Shown: one piece after another, positions 37,998-47,914 of the stretch
Position numbering within the stretch: the stretch's first letter is position 1
Layout: each line of letters opens with the position of its first letter
Source of the DNA: Allotamlana fucoidanivorans
Lineage (GTDB): Bacteria; Bacteroidota; Bacteroidia; Flavobacteriales; Flavobacteriaceae
Assembly (NCBI RefSeq): GCF_045788535.1
Contig: NZ_CP074074.1
Span: 620,001-684,000, forward strand
Direction of reading: 5' to 3'
Length of the DNA: 64,000 nt
Notes under the pieces: generated by a model
Told to the model about the DNA's origin: nothing
The model's input: only the letters and a program-made list of their open reading frames with translations
Database searches by the model: none
Program-made: the position numbers and the translations under genes

Positions 37998-38822
37998 ATG
38001 AAAAAAATTTTAGTTCCTACCGATTTTTCCCCTCAGGCTGAAAACGCCTTAAAAGTTGCAGCACAATTAGCAAAACAACACTCATGCGACATTTATTTGT
38101 TACACATGCTAGAAATCCCTTTACAAGAAATTGACCCCTTAGGTGCACAAAGCGCACTTCCTGAAGCTATTTTCTTTATGAAATTAGCTAATAAAAAATT
38201 TGAAACCTTAAAAAACAAACCCTTTTTAAAAGATATTAATATTCATGAATTGGTTGATTTTCGTGAGGTTTTTAAAGGCATATTCCAAACCTGTAAAAAA
38301 GAAGATATAGACTTGATTATTATGGGGTCAAATGGCGTCAATGGTCTAAGAGAACTGCTTATTGGTAGCAATACTGAAAAAGTGGTTAGAACATCAGAAA
38401 CACCTGTTCTGGTCATTAAAAAAGAACACCCAACTTTTAAAGTAAACCATTTTGTTTTTGCTTCAGATTTTAAAAAGGAATGCTTACCTGCTTTCAAAAA
38501 AGCCTTAACCTTTGCGAAGCTATTTCAAGCCAAACTACATTTACTTATGGTGAATACCCCCAACAAATTTACAGTGTCAGCCACATCTCACGAACGCATG
38601 GCGCATTTTATTAAAGACACCTCGCTAAGAGATTGCTCTATGAATATTTATAATGATATGACTATAGAAAAAGGCATTATGAATTTCTCCCAATCTATTG
38701 GCGCCGATTTAATTGGTATGAGCACCCATGGCAGACAAGGTATCTCACATTTCTTTAATGGTAGTATTAGTGAAGACTTGGTAAACCACGCAAAACGCCC
38801 TGTTATGACTTTTAAAATTTAA
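37998..38822 (+). CDS. Universal stress protein with two Usp domains
   Basis: The 274-residue cytoplasmic protein has two UspA-like halves (about 1-142 and 148-274). The first starts MKKILVPTDFSPQAENAL and has IIMGSNGVNGLRELLIGSNT with TPVLVIK, the nucleotide-binding pattern of ATP-binding Usp proteins. The second keeps GADLIGMSTHGRQGISHFF. Such tandem Usp proteins respond to stress or growth arrest; the specific role is unknown. The gene is divergent from rimP and stands alone. Confidence 0.88.
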   Translation: MKKILVPTDFSPQAENALKVAAQLAKQHSCDIYLLHMLEIPLQEIDPLGAQSALPEAIFFMKLANKKFETLKNKPFLKDINIHELVDFREVFKGIFQTCKKEDIDLIIMGSNGVNGLRELLIGSNTEKVVRTSETPVLVIKKEHPTFKVNHFVFASDFKKECLPAFKKALTFAKLFQAKLHLLMVNTPNKFTVSATSHERMAHFIKDTSLRDCSMNIYNDMTIEKGIMNFSQSIGADLIGMSTHGRQGISHFFNGSISEDLVNHAKRPVMTFKI

Positions 38823-38862
38823 ACTCAAAAAGCATTAGCGTGTTCATTAACCAGATAAAAAC

Positions 38863-38891
38863 AAAAAGTCCCTACTAAAAAGCAAGGACTT
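38863..38891 (-). terminator. Probable terminator of the tRNA-Gln gene
   Basis: On the minus strand AAGTCC and GGACTT (38886-38891 and 38866-38871) form a 6-bp stem followed by TTTGTTTTT. It begins 14 bases after the tRNA. The loop is long (14 bases), so the assignment is moderate. Confidence 0.5.
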
Positions 38892-38904
38892 CATTCAATT
38901 TCTG

Positions 38905-38977
38905 TTGGCCTACTAGGGCTCGAACCTAGACTCTTCTGGACCAAAACCAGACGTGTTGCCAGTTACACCATAGGCCA
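38905..38977 (-). tRNA. tRNA-Gln (TTG anticodon)
   Basis: The 73-base gene folds as a cloverleaf. Acceptor TGGCCTA pairs with TAGGCCA, the anticodon stem is TCTGG/CCAGA with loop TTTTGGT (anticodon TTG), and the T loop is in GGTTCGAGCC. The 3' CCA is not encoded. It lies alone between usp and the GT117-like gene. Confidence 0.95.
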
Positions 38978-38994
38978 TTGTGTAATTGAGGGTG

Positions 38995-39024
38995 CAAATT
39001 TAGTACAAAGTTTTATTTTCGCAA
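38995..39024 (-). promoter_or_regulatory. Promoter of tRNA-Gln
   Basis: On the minus strand TTG (39022-39024) is followed after 19 bases by TAAATTTG (38995-39002), a full consensus match ending 17 bases before the mature tRNA. Confidence 0.7.
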
Positions 39025-39129
39025 GTTTTTTTTAAAAAAAATATTTACCAAGGCTTAAGGTTTACTTAAAAACATTTGCAGTACCATATTTATTGTTAAA
39101 TTCGCCATTGCAAATAAATATTACGTTAC

Positions 39130-42100
39130 ATGGCACATTTTGACTATAAAAAATGGAATACCATTTTAGGTTGGTTCTCTTTTTTAATAGCATTTATAAC
39201 CTATAGCTTAACCGTTGAACCTACCGTAAGTTTCTGGGATGCTGGCGAGTATATATTAACCTCTTCAAAGCTTCAAGTGGGGCATCCACCAGGAGCGCCG
39301 CTGTTCCAAATGCTCGGCGCATTCTTCTCCATATTTGCCCTTGAGCCTTCCCAAATAGGCGTTATGATGAACATGATGAGTGCTGCGGCTAGTGCGTTTA
39401 CTATTTTGTTTATGTTCTGGACTATCACACTGTTGTTAACAAGACTTGTTAATCATGAAAAGCCTCTTTCACCAGGAAAAGCCATGGCTATTTTGGGTAG
39501 TGGCCTTGTTGGAAGCTTAGCTTTTACTTTTACCGATTCATTCTGGTTTAATGCTGTAGAAACCGAAGTATATGCCTTAGCCACCTTAATTATGTCTGTT
39601 CTTTTTTGGTTGGGTTTACGATGGGAACAAGATATGGACAAACCCAGAGGAAACCGTTGGCTCATTTTAATCGCTTTTATCATTGGACTTTCTTTTGGTG
39701 TGCATTTTATGGGATTATTAACTATTCCTGCTATTGGTTTACTCTATTATTTTAAGAATTATAAAACCATTACCTTAAAAAACTTTATTATTGCTAATGT
39801 GGTTTCGGTGGGTGTTTTATTGTTTGTATTTAAACTGCTTGCTCCAAATATTCTTAAAATATTCAGTGCCTTTGAAATCTTTTTCATCAATACTATTGGC
39901 CTTCCTTTTAATTCAGGATCTATCATAGCAGGCATCACTCTAGTGGCGGTTATTTTCTATGCCTTAAAATATACCAGACAAAAAAATTATGTGCATTTAA
40001 ATACCGCTATTCTTTGTATCACCTTTATTATTATTGGTTTTTCTACATGGTTAATGCTTCCTATTAGAGCCAATGCTAATGTAGTTATTAATGAGAATAA
40101 CCCTGATAGTGCCAGAGAACTTTTAGCGTACTATAACTTAGAGCAATACCCTGAGACCCATTTGTTTTATGGACCTCAGTTTACCGATCAGTATGCCTAT
40201 TTAGATGAGAACAATCCTTACATTGATGACAAACCCAACTATGAAAAGGATGAACAAAAAGGCAAATATGTCATTGTAAATGATTACAAAAACGCAAAGC
40301 AAAACTATAACTCAAAGCATGCCTCAATTCTACCACGCATGTGGAGTCCAGAGCATGCCGAAAATTATATGATGTTTTCTGGTTTTTTAAATTTTAAATT
40401 GAAGTCAGAATATCAAATGGAAAACGAATTGCGTTCTGCTGTTGCCAATTTTAAAAACGACGTAGCAAAAGGCAATATAGATTATGAAGATTACCATAAC
40501 TTCTTAAGACAGTTTAAAGATTATATAGACATTGAAAAACCGTCATTAGCAAGTAATATCAGATATCTTTTTGAATACCAATTAGGTTATATGTATTGGC
40601 GCTATTTTATGTGGAATTTTTCAGGGAGACAAGATGATATTCAAGGAAGATATGACAACCACGGCAACTGGATTTCTGGAATAAAGTTCATTGACGAATG
40701 GCATTTAGGACTCTCTCAAGACAACTTACCAAGCGATGTAAAAAACAATAAAGCCAGAAACACTTATTATATGCTTCCGCTTATTTTAGGGCTATTAGGA
40801 TTTTTCTTTTTATTTAATACAGACAAAAACCGATTCTGGGTGATGCTTGTATTTTTTCTGTTTACGGGTATTGCCATTCAGGTATACACCAATGTAAGAC
40901 CTTTTGAACCGCGAGAACGGGATTATTCTGTAGTAGGATCGTTTTATGTATTTTCTATTTGGATTGGATTTGGTGTTTATGCTATTTACAACACCGTTAA
41001 AAATATGCTTCCTAAAAAGCTCGCTGCTTCAATAATCACCATAGTATGCTTAATTTTAGTACCAGGCATTTTAGCTGCAAATAACTGGGATGACCATGAC
41101 CGTTCAGGCAAACATACCGCCAATGCCATGGCTAAAAAATACCTCGATTCTTGTGCCGAAAACGGCATCTTATTTACCATTGGCGATAATGACACCTTTG
41201 CGCTTTGGTATGCTCAAGAAATTGAAGGCTACCGTACAGATGTTCGGGTGGTAAATACCAGTTTATTTCAAACCGATTGGTATATCGATCAAATGAAACG
41301 CAAAGCTTATGAGAGCGACCCCATACCATCACAACTTACACATGAAAATTACCGTTATGGCACCAATGATTATATTATCATTTCAGAAGTTACAAAAGAT
41401 ACCATAACCGTAAAAGAAGCTTTAAATTTTATTCAAAGCAACAACCCTAAAACAAAATACAAATACGTGTTACAGCAACAGGGTGTAGATTTAAACAAAG
41501 TAAGAAGCCAAGATGCCAATGCTACTTACTTACCATCAAGGCATTTAAGAATTCCTGTTAACACAGATAACGTATTAAAATCGGGTATTGTAAAACCAAA
41601 GGATGCAAACCAAATTGTACCGTATATTGATATAAATATACAAGGCAGTGCGCTTTATAAAAACCGATTATTGATGCTTGATGTGGTTGCCAATAACGAT
41701 TGGAAACGCCCTATATACTTTACGGGTGGAAGTTTTGGTGATGATGATTACATCTGGATGAAGGACTACCTTCAACTAGATGGCATGTGTTACAAACTAG
41801 TACCAATAAAAACTCCTGTTGATAGAGCAAATCCGTTTGATATGGGTCGTGTAGATAGCGATTTGATGTATGAAAAAGTTAAAAACTGGGATTGGGGCAA
41901 TAGTGGCAGTCCAGATATTTATCACGACGTAGAAACCAGAAAAAACTCTATTACTTACAGAGGCAACTTAGCCCGTTTGGCAGAGCAACTAATAAACGAA
42001 AACAAACTTGATAAAGCTGAAGAAGTAGCCGATATAGCGATGGAAAACATGCCTGTTGAATATTATGGGTATTACACACTTTTAGAGCCCTACATTGGTA

Positions 42101-42444
42101 TATACTATGAAGTTAAAAATAAAGAAAAAGCACAACGATTGTTTAAAGCAGTTTCTAAAAAATATCAAGAAAACTTGTATTACTACAGCCAATTGAGTGT
42201 AGAAAATCAAGAACGTTTATTTGAAGATATTTATACAGATATTCAGCGCTATAAAGCTTTAGTGGATCTGCTCATAAAATACGACATTGACTTTGCTGAA
42301 ACCGAAGGAGAAATCTTTAACAATCATTTAAGGGCTTTTAAACATTTTTATGGTCCAGACGAACCAGAAGACATTATTGAAAAACCTGAGTTAGACATTC
42401 AAAATGATAGTGCGCCGCAAATAGAAGCAGATAGTTCACTTTAA
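39130..42444 (+). CDS. GT117/DUF2723-family polytopic membrane protein
   Basis: The 1104-residue protein has about a dozen hydrophobic helices in its first 320 residues and another group near 540-650, followed by a large soluble C-terminal part. The start TYSLTVEPTVSFWDAGEYI, then GHPPGAPLFQMLGAFFS, is the hallmark of DUF2723, now placed in glycosyltransferase family 117 and related to GT-C enzymes that use lipid-linked sugars; the Asp/Glu of WDAGEY correspond to the usual GT-C acidic site. It probably glycosylates a substrate on the periplasmic side. A polysaccharide deacetylase starts 16 bases downstream, so the two are probably cotranscribed. Substrate unknown. Confidence 0.85.
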   Translation: MAHFDYKKWNTILGWFSFLIAFITYSLTVEPTVSFWDAGEYILTSSKLQVGHPPGAPLFQMLGAFFSIFALEPSQIGVMMNMMSAAASAFTILFMFWTITLLLTRLVNHEKPLSPGKAMAILGSGLVGSLAFTFTDSFWFNAVETEVYALATLIMSVLFWLGLRWEQDMDKPRGNRWLILIAFIIGLSFGVHFMGLLTIPAIGLLYYFKNYKTITLKNFIIANVVSVGVLLFVFKLLAPNILKIFSAFEIFFINTIGLPFNSGSIIAGITLVAVIFYALKYTRQKNYVHLNTAILCITFIIIGFSTWLMLPIRANANVVINENNPDSARELLAYYNLEQYPETHLFYGPQFTDQYAYLDENNPYIDDKPNYEKDEQKGKYVIVNDYKNAKQNYNSKHASILPRMWSPEHAENYMMFSGFLNFKLKSEYQMENELRSAVANFKNDVAKGNIDYEDYHNFLRQFKDYIDIEKPSLASNIRYLFEYQLGYMYWRYFMWNFSGRQDDIQGRYDNHGNWISGIKFIDEWHLGLSQDNLPSDVKNNKARNTYYMLPLILGLLGFFFLFNTDKNRFWVMLVFFLFTGIAIQVYTNVRPFEPRERDYSVVGSFYVFSIWIGFGVYAIYNTVKNMLPKKLAASIITIVCLILVPGILAANNWDDHDRSGKHTANAMAKKYLDSCAENGILFTIGDNDTFALWYAQEIEGYRTDVRVVNTSLFQTDWYIDQMKRKAYESDPIPSQLTHENYRYGTNDYIIISEVTKDTITVKEALNFIQSNNPKTKYKYVLQQQGVDLNKVRSQDANATYLPSRHLRIPVNTDNVLKSGIVKPKDANQIVPYIDINIQGSALYKNRLLMLDVVANNDWKRPIYFTGGSFGDDDYIWMKDYLQLDGMCYKLVPIKTPVDRANPFDMGRVDSDLMYEKVKNWDWGNSGSPDIYHDVETRKNSITYRGNLARLAEQLINENKLDKAEEVADIAMENMPVEYYGYYTLLEPYIGIYYEVKNKEKAQRLFKAVSKKYQENLYYYSQLSVENQERLFEDIYTDIQRYKALVDLLIKYDIDFAETEGEIFNNHLRAFKHFYGPDEPEDIIEKPELDIQNDSAPQIEADSSL

Positions 42445-42460
42445 AACCATAGATTAAGGC

Positions 42461-43117
42461 ATGCCCTTAGCTCCTGTAAAAACACCAGTAGTTGCCAAAA
42501 AATTATTCCCAAACTATGTTTGGGATATAGCAACTACTAACAAGGTTTTGTATCTCACTTTTGATGATGGGCCCACCCCTAAAATCACTAATTGGGTACT
42601 CGAGACGCTTCATGACTATCAGGCTAAAGCGACTTTTTTTTGCATTGGAAATAATATTGAAAAACATCCTGACATTTTTCAATCTGTGGTAAAAAACGGT
42701 CATAGCATAGGCAACCACACAAAAAACCATATAAAAGGTTGGAAAACCAAAACAAACCCTTATATAAATGATACTATTGCGGCAGAATACATTATAAAAT
42801 CTCAGTTAAAACATTCAAACAAAACCTATTCTAATTTATTCAGACCTCCGTACGGTCAAATTAGCCCAAAACAAGGCAAAACACTTTTAGAAAAAGGCTA
42901 CAACATTATTATGTGGGATGTTTTATCGTTTGATTGGAATGCTTCTATTGGTCCTGAAACATGCTTAAATAATGTTATTAATAAAGCAACATCGGGCAGT
43001 ATTATTGTGTTTCATGATAGTGTAAAGGCCTCAAAAAACATGCAATACGCTTTACCTAAAGTGTTAGCTCACTTTACTTCTAGAGGATATACTTTTGAAG
43101 CTCTTGATTTTAATTAG
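42461..43117 (+). CDS. Polysaccharide deacetylase (NodB/CE4 family)
   Basis: The 218-residue protein is a single NodB domain. Motif 1 is LTFDDGPTP with catalytic base D35 and metal ligand D36. Motif 2 has metal ligands H86 and H90 (GNHTKNH), and motif 3 is LFRPPYG. Members remove N- or O-acetyl groups from polysaccharides. No signal peptide is visible. It follows the GT117-like gene by 16 bases, suggesting a shared role in making or trimming a surface glycan. Confidence 0.88.
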   Translation: MPLAPVKTPVVAKKLFPNYVWDIATTNKVLYLTFDDGPTPKITNWVLETLHDYQAKATFFCIGNNIEKHPDIFQSVVKNGHSIGNHTKNHIKGWKTKTNPYINDTIAAEYIIKSQLKHSNKTYSNLFRPPYGQISPKQGKTLLEKGYNIIMWDVLSFDWNASIGPETCLNNVINKATSGSIIVFHDSVKASKNMQYALPKVLAHFTSRGYTFEALDFN

Positions 43118-43215
43118 GCGCTAAACTTGCAAATATTGAAGCATCTTCTTTTTGCGAGAGCAACATTAGTTATCGTCATACATCACAAAAGCCTCATATA
43201 AGAAATCATAAATAC

Positions 43216-43512
43216 TCACATATAGTCTTGCACAATATCTATCAATGTGTTGGCATCTTGCTCTCCACTTTGACGCCATTTCATTTCGCCATTTTTGTAA
43301 ATAATGAGTGTTGGTGTAGATTTTACGCGCAAAGCTTCTGCTAATTCTTGATTTTTATTAACATCAATTTTTATCACTTTAACTTTGTCACCAAGAGCAG
43401 CGGCTACATCTCTAAGCACAAGATGCATGGGCTCTGACTGTTCATTCCATTCTGCATAAAAATCTAACAAAACTGGAATTTTAACATCAATAAGTTCCCC
43501 GAATTTTGACAT
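43216..43512 (-). CDS. Thioredoxin-fold protein lacking the CXXC motif
   Basis: The 98-residue cytoplasmic protein has the full thioredoxin fold: IPVLLDFYAEW, the KVIKIDVNKNQELAEALRV helix region, and the cis-proline segment STPTLIIYKNGE. At the active site the usual WCGPC is replaced by WNEQS (W22-S26), so both catalytic cysteines are absent and it cannot act as a disulfide reductase. It may be a chaperone or protein-interaction module. The gene is monocistronic and convergent with the deacetylase gene. Confidence 0.85.
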   Translation of the reverse strand: MSKFGELIDVKIPVLLDFYAEWNEQSEPMHLVLRDVAAALGDKVKVIKIDVNKNQELAEALRVKSTPTLIIYKNGEMKWRQSGEQDANTLIDIVQDYM

Positions 43513-43651
43513 ATTCTATTGTTTATTAGTCAAACACATGAACACAGACTTATGCTAATTTCAAAAGGATGTATCCCTAGTCATTATCTAAGCGTTTATG
43601 TATCATTATAAAAGTAAGCAATTTCTAGAGAAATACAACATTTACAAATAC

Positions 43652-44881
43652 TTATGCTTGGGCTTGCCCTTTTTTAAGCTCAATCACTGTAATTTCAGGC
43701 CATATCCCTACACGCCCGGGATAGCCTAAATAACCAAATCCTCTATTCACATTAATATATTGCCCCATTTCTTTATAAATACCTGCCCAATGTTTATAAC
43801 GCCACTTTACGGGACTCCATTTTATCCATCCTGGTATTTCAATACCAAATTGCATACCATGCGTATGTCCGCTTAAGGTAAGGTGATAGTGATACGCATC
43901 ATTAATTACTTCTGCTTCCCAATGTGAGGGGTCATGGCTCATTAAAATTTTAAAATCATTTGCATCTACCTCCCTAGCCGCTTTTTTTAAATCGCCAGCC
44001 TTTTTAAAACCACCTTTACCCCAGTTCTCTACACCAACTACAGCAATACGTTGTCCTTCTTTTTCAATGAACTTGGTATCATTCAGCAACAAATTAAACC
44101 CCATATCTTTCTGCATTTGTTTTAAAGTTTCTAAGTTTTGCAGCTTTTCTTCTTTTGAAGACCAGCTTACATAATCGCCATAATCATGATTTCCTAAAAC
44201 GGAATATACACCGTCTTTAGCTTTCAGCGTACTGAACAAGTTTTTCCAAGGCAACATTTCAGATGCCTTATTATTCACCATATCACCTGTAAATAAAATA
44301 GCATCCGATTCCTGTTCGTTAATAAGACTTACCGCATATTCTATCTTTTCTCTATTATCAAAACTTCCTGAATGTATATCACTAATTTGCGTAATTCTAT
44401 ATCCATCAAAAGCCTCTGGTAAATCCTCAAAATGCAGGGTGTAATTTAAGACTTTGAAACGGTATTTACCTCGATACATCCCATACAATAACGACGTCAA
44501 TGGAATAGCCGCCAATCCAAGTGCAATCTGACTAATAAATTTTCGCCTTGAAGGCAAATAAAAACCATCATTTTTGGTAACTAACTTATCATAAACCCCA
44601 AGAATAACTCTTAAAATATCTTCACCAAACAATAAGGGTACGAGTACCAAGTTGAATGATATATAAGCTAATAAAAACCCAAACGCGTAACTCTTAGCAG
44701 GGTTTAAAACGCGCCCTTCAGAATACACCGTAAACTGAATCAAAAAATTAACCGCTATAATTAAAGCAATGGCAACAAACAGAAAATGAATCCAAACATT
44801 TTTGGTAACTGTTTTTATGGCCTGAAATCCATAAAAACTAATAAACAGATATAACAGGATAAAAATAACCCAACGTAGCAT
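43652..44881 (-). CDS. Membrane-anchored metallophosphoesterase
   Basis: The 409-residue protein has four N-terminal helices (about residues 2-20, 28-50, 65-95 and 112-130) and a C-terminal calcineurin-like phosphoesterase domain. Metal-binding motifs appear in order: ISDIHSG, LFTGDMVNN, LGNHDYGD, MSHDPSHW and SGHTHGMQFG. It resembles YkuE/YaeI-type proteins, several of which act on phospholipid or UDP-diacylglucosamine substrates; the substrate here is not known. It is divergent from polA. Confidence 0.85.
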   Translation of the reverse strand: MLRWVIFILLYLFISFYGFQAIKTVTKNVWIHFLFVAIALIIAVNFLIQFTVYSEGRVLNPAKSYAFGFLLAYISFNLVLVPLLFGEDILRVILGVYDKLVTKNDGFYLPSRRKFISQIALGLAAIPLTSLLYGMYRGKYRFKVLNYTLHFEDLPEAFDGYRITQISDIHSGSFDNREKIEYAVSLINEQESDAILFTGDMVNNKASEMLPWKNLFSTLKAKDGVYSVLGNHDYGDYVSWSSKEEKLQNLETLKQMQKDMGFNLLLNDTKFIEKEGQRIAVVGVENWGKGGFKKAGDLKKAAREVDANDFKILMSHDPSHWEAEVINDAYHYHLTLSGHTHGMQFGIEIPGWIKWSPVKWRYKHWAGIYKEMGQYINVNRGFGYLGYPGRVGIWPEITVIELKKGQAQA

Positions 44882-44895
44882 AAATCTTTTTTACT

Positions 44896-44903
44896 CAAAG
44901 ATA
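44896..44903 (-). promoter_or_regulatory. -7 promoter element of the metallophosphoesterase gene
   Basis: TATCTTTG on the minus strand matches TAnnTTTG exactly, 14 bases before the ATG. No TTG at the canonical distance. Confidence 0.45.
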
Positions 44904-45034
44904 AAAGTATTCTGAAGCAATGCTAAGCATCTGGTTTTTATTTAACTAATTGTTAAGAAAAACAAGGCAACGCAAGTAAAATGAAAGCAAAGACTCAATT
45001 CTCTATTAATTTAAATATTACGAGTAACTTTTTG

Positions 45035-45042
45035 TAGTTTTG
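45035..45042 (+). promoter_or_regulatory. -7 promoter element of polA
   Basis: TAGTTTTG matches TAnnTTTG exactly, 22 bases before the polA ATG at 45065. Confidence 0.5.
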
Positions 45043-45064
45043 GTTTTCTATCAAAACATTTAAA

Positions 45065-47914
45065 ATGCCAGAACAAAAACGCCTTTTTTTAGTAGATGCT
45101 TACGCTTTAATTTTTAGAGGGTATTATGCCTTTATAAAAAACCCTAGAATTAACTCAAAAGGAGAAGACACCTCTGCCATTATGGGTTTTATGAACTCCC
45201 TTTTAGATGTTATAAAACGTGAACGACCAGACCATCTTGCGGTTTGTTTTGATAAGGGCGGAAGTGCAGATCGTGTTGAAATGTTTGAAGCATACAAAGC
45301 CAATAGAGATGAAACACCCGAAGGCATAAGAACCGCCATACCCCACATTCATAACATATTAAAAGCCATGCATATTCCTATCATGGTTAAGGAGGGGTAT
45401 GAAGCCGATGATGTAATTGGAACCTTGTCGCGTCAAGCCGAAAAAGAAGGCTACAAAACCTATATGGTAACGCCCGATAAAGATTTTGCACAGCTTGTTA
45501 CTGAAAATATTTTTATGTACCGTCCCGTTTTTGGCGGAGGCTATGAAACCTGGGGTATCCCCGAGGTTCAAAAAAAGTTTGAAGTTGACAGCCCTTTGCA
45601 GGTTATTGATTTTTTAGGCATGATGGGCGACTCTAGTGACAATATACCTGGCTTACCAGGTGTAGGCGAAAAAACCGCCAAAAAATTTATAGCCCAGTTT
45701 GGAAGCATGGAAGGTTTACTAGCGAATACCAATCAGCTTAAAGGCAAAATGAAAGAGAAGATTGAAGCCAATGGTGAATTAGGACTACTCTCAAAAAAAT
45801 TAGCCACCATTATGCTTGATGTTCCCGTAACGTTCAATGCCAAAGATTTTGAATTAGACCACCCTGATATTGAGGCGGTGAAACAAATTTTTCAGGATTT
45901 AGAATTTAGGCGTTTAACGGAAAATTTCATAAAAACCTTCGCCGTTTCAACAGACGAAACCCCGGTAGAAGAAACAAAAAGAAACACAATTTCAGAACAA
46001 AAACCCACTCGAAAAGAAACCAAATCGGCAGGCGCTGGTCAATTTTCCTTGTTTGAAACAGATCTTTCAAACGAGCAACAAGTTCCTTTAGAACACTCCA
46101 GAAAAACAGCTGACACAACCAGTCATTTTTATCAGTATATAAATACCAATTTAGCAACTAAACTGTTCTTAACAAACCTGATGAAACAGCATTCAGTTTG
46201 TTTTGATACTGAAACCACTGGATTAAACCCTCTAACTGCACAATTAGTAGGTATTGCCTTTTCTTGGGAAGTTGGTAAAGGCTTCTATTTACCTTTCCCT
46301 AAAGACCAAAAGAAGGCTCAAGAATTGATAGAAGAACTTCGTCCTTTTTTTGAAAATGAAACTATTGAGAAAATAGGCCAGAATTTAAAATACGATATTA
46401 AAATGCTTGCCAAATACAACATTGAGGTTAAAGGCAAACTTTTCGACACCATGTTGGCCCACTATCTGATAAATCCAGACATGCGTCATAACATGGACGT
46501 CCTTTCTGAAACCTATTTAAACTACACCCCTATTTCTATTGAAACGTTGATTGGTAAAAAAGGAAAGAATCAAATATCTATGGAAGAGGTTCCAGTAGAA
46601 AAGCAAACCGAATATGCTGTTGAAGATGCCGATATTACCCTACAGCTTAAAGAACACTTTAAAAATGAATTAGGCGAAGCCAATACTCAAAAACTGTTTG
46701 ATGATATTGAGATTCCTTTACTAAGGGTTTTAGCGGCTATGGAATTAGAAGGTATAAATTTAGATAAAGGGTTTTTAAATACGTTATCGGAGCAACTCAA
46801 TAAAGACATTGCATCACTTGAAAAAAGTATTTACGAGGCTGCAGGTGAAACATTCAATATAGCATCACCAAAACAATTGGGCATCATTTTATTTGAAAAA
46901 ATGAAACTGGTTGACAAACCTAAAAAAACAAAATCCGGACAATATTCAACTGCTGAAGATGTTTTAAGTTACTTAGCAAAAGATCATAATATTATTCAAA
47001 AAATCTTGGACTTTAGAGGACTTTCAAAACTAAAAAGCACCTATGTTGATGCTTTGCCGAATCAAGTTGAAGAAACCACTGGCAGAGTGCATACCGACTA
47101 CATGCAAACAGTGGCCGCCACTGGACGTTTAAGTAGTAATAACCCGAACTTACAAAATATTCCCATTAGAACCGAACGTGGCAGACAGGTGAGAAAAGCT
47201 TTTATTCCTAGAAATGACGACTACACCTTATTGGCAGCCGATTATTCACAAATAGAATTACGCATTATTGCCGCATTGAGTCAGGAAAAAACCATGATTG
47301 AAGCCTTTAAAAACGGAGAAGATATTCATGCTTCAACCGCTTCAAAAGTGTTTAATGTGCCTATTGAAGAAGTGACTCGTGAACAACGTAGTAATGCCAA
47401 AACTGTAAACTTTGGAATTATCTATGGAGTTTCTGCTTTCGGATTAAGCAATCAAACTAATTTATCTAGAGCTGAATCAAAAGCATTGATTGACACCTAT
47501 TATGCTACCTATCCAAAACTAAGAAACTACATTAGTGAACAAGTAGATTTTGCTCGTGATCATGGTTATGTGCAAACGGTTTTAGGGCGCCGCCGTTACT
47601 TAAAAGATATTAATTCTCGTAATGCTGTGGTTCGCGGCGCTGCTGAGCGTAATGCGGTAAACGCGCCTATTCAAGGAAGTGCTGCAGATATTATTAAAAT
47701 TGCCATGATTAATATTTACAAAAAATTAGAAGGAGGTCATTTTAAAACCAAAATGCTACTCCAAGTACATGATGAATTGGTGTTTGATGTGTACAAACCA
47801 GAATTAGAAGCTATAAAAACCTTGGTGAAAACTGAAATGGAAAATGCTTATAAATTGGATGTTCCGTTAGATGTTGATTTAGGTGTTGGAAACAATTGGC
47901 TAGAGGCGCATTAA
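45065..47914 (+). CDS. polA: DNA polymerase I
   Basis: The 949-residue enzyme fills gaps and removes primers during replication and repair. Three domains are seen. The 5'-3' exonuclease/flap domain spans about 1-290 (YEADDVIGTL, MMGDSSDNIPGLPGVG). The 3'-5' exonuclease at about 355-540 keeps its acidic residues in CFDTETTGLNP, so proofreading is likely. The polymerase domain has motif A LAADYSQIELR near residue 725, motif B RSNAKTVNFGIIYG and motif C QVHDELVFDV. Length is normal. Confidence 0.97.
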   Translation: MPEQKRLFLVDAYALIFRGYYAFIKNPRINSKGEDTSAIMGFMNSLLDVIKRERPDHLAVCFDKGGSADRVEMFEAYKANRDETPEGIRTAIPHIHNILKAMHIPIMVKEGYEADDVIGTLSRQAEKEGYKTYMVTPDKDFAQLVTENIFMYRPVFGGGYETWGIPEVQKKFEVDSPLQVIDFLGMMGDSSDNIPGLPGVGEKTAKKFIAQFGSMEGLLANTNQLKGKMKEKIEANGELGLLSKKLATIMLDVPVTFNAKDFELDHPDIEAVKQIFQDLEFRRLTENFIKTFAVSTDETPVEETKRNTISEQKPTRKETKSAGAGQFSLFETDLSNEQQVPLEHSRKTADTTSHFYQYINTNLATKLFLTNLMKQHSVCFDTETTGLNPLTAQLVGIAFSWEVGKGFYLPFPKDQKKAQELIEELRPFFENETIEKIGQNLKYDIKMLAKYNIEVKGKLFDTMLAHYLINPDMRHNMDVLSETYLNYTPISIETLIGKKGKNQISMEEVPVEKQTEYAVEDADITLQLKEHFKNELGEANTQKLFDDIEIPLLRVLAAMELEGINLDKGFLNTLSEQLNKDIASLEKSIYEAAGETFNIASPKQLGIILFEKMKLVDKPKKTKSGQYSTAEDVLSYLAKDHNIIQKILDFRGLSKLKSTYVDALPNQVEETTGRVHTDYMQTVAATGRLSSNNPNLQNIPIRTERGRQVRKAFIPRNDDYTLLAADYSQIELRIIAALSQEKTMIEAFKNGEDIHASTASKVFNVPIEEVTREQRSNAKTVNFGIIYGVSAFGLSNQTNLSRAESKALIDTYYATYPKLRNYISEQVDFARDHGYVQTVLGRRRYLKDINSRNAVVRGAAERNAVNAPIQGSAADIIKIAMINIYKKLEGGHFKTKMLLQVHDELVFDVYKPELEAIKTLVKTEMENAYKLDVPLDVDLGVGNNWLEAH

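Noticed and set aside
45124..46157. Minus-strand frames inside polA (45124, 45359, 45927)
   Set aside because: They are antisense to conserved polymerase coding sequence and lack independent support.
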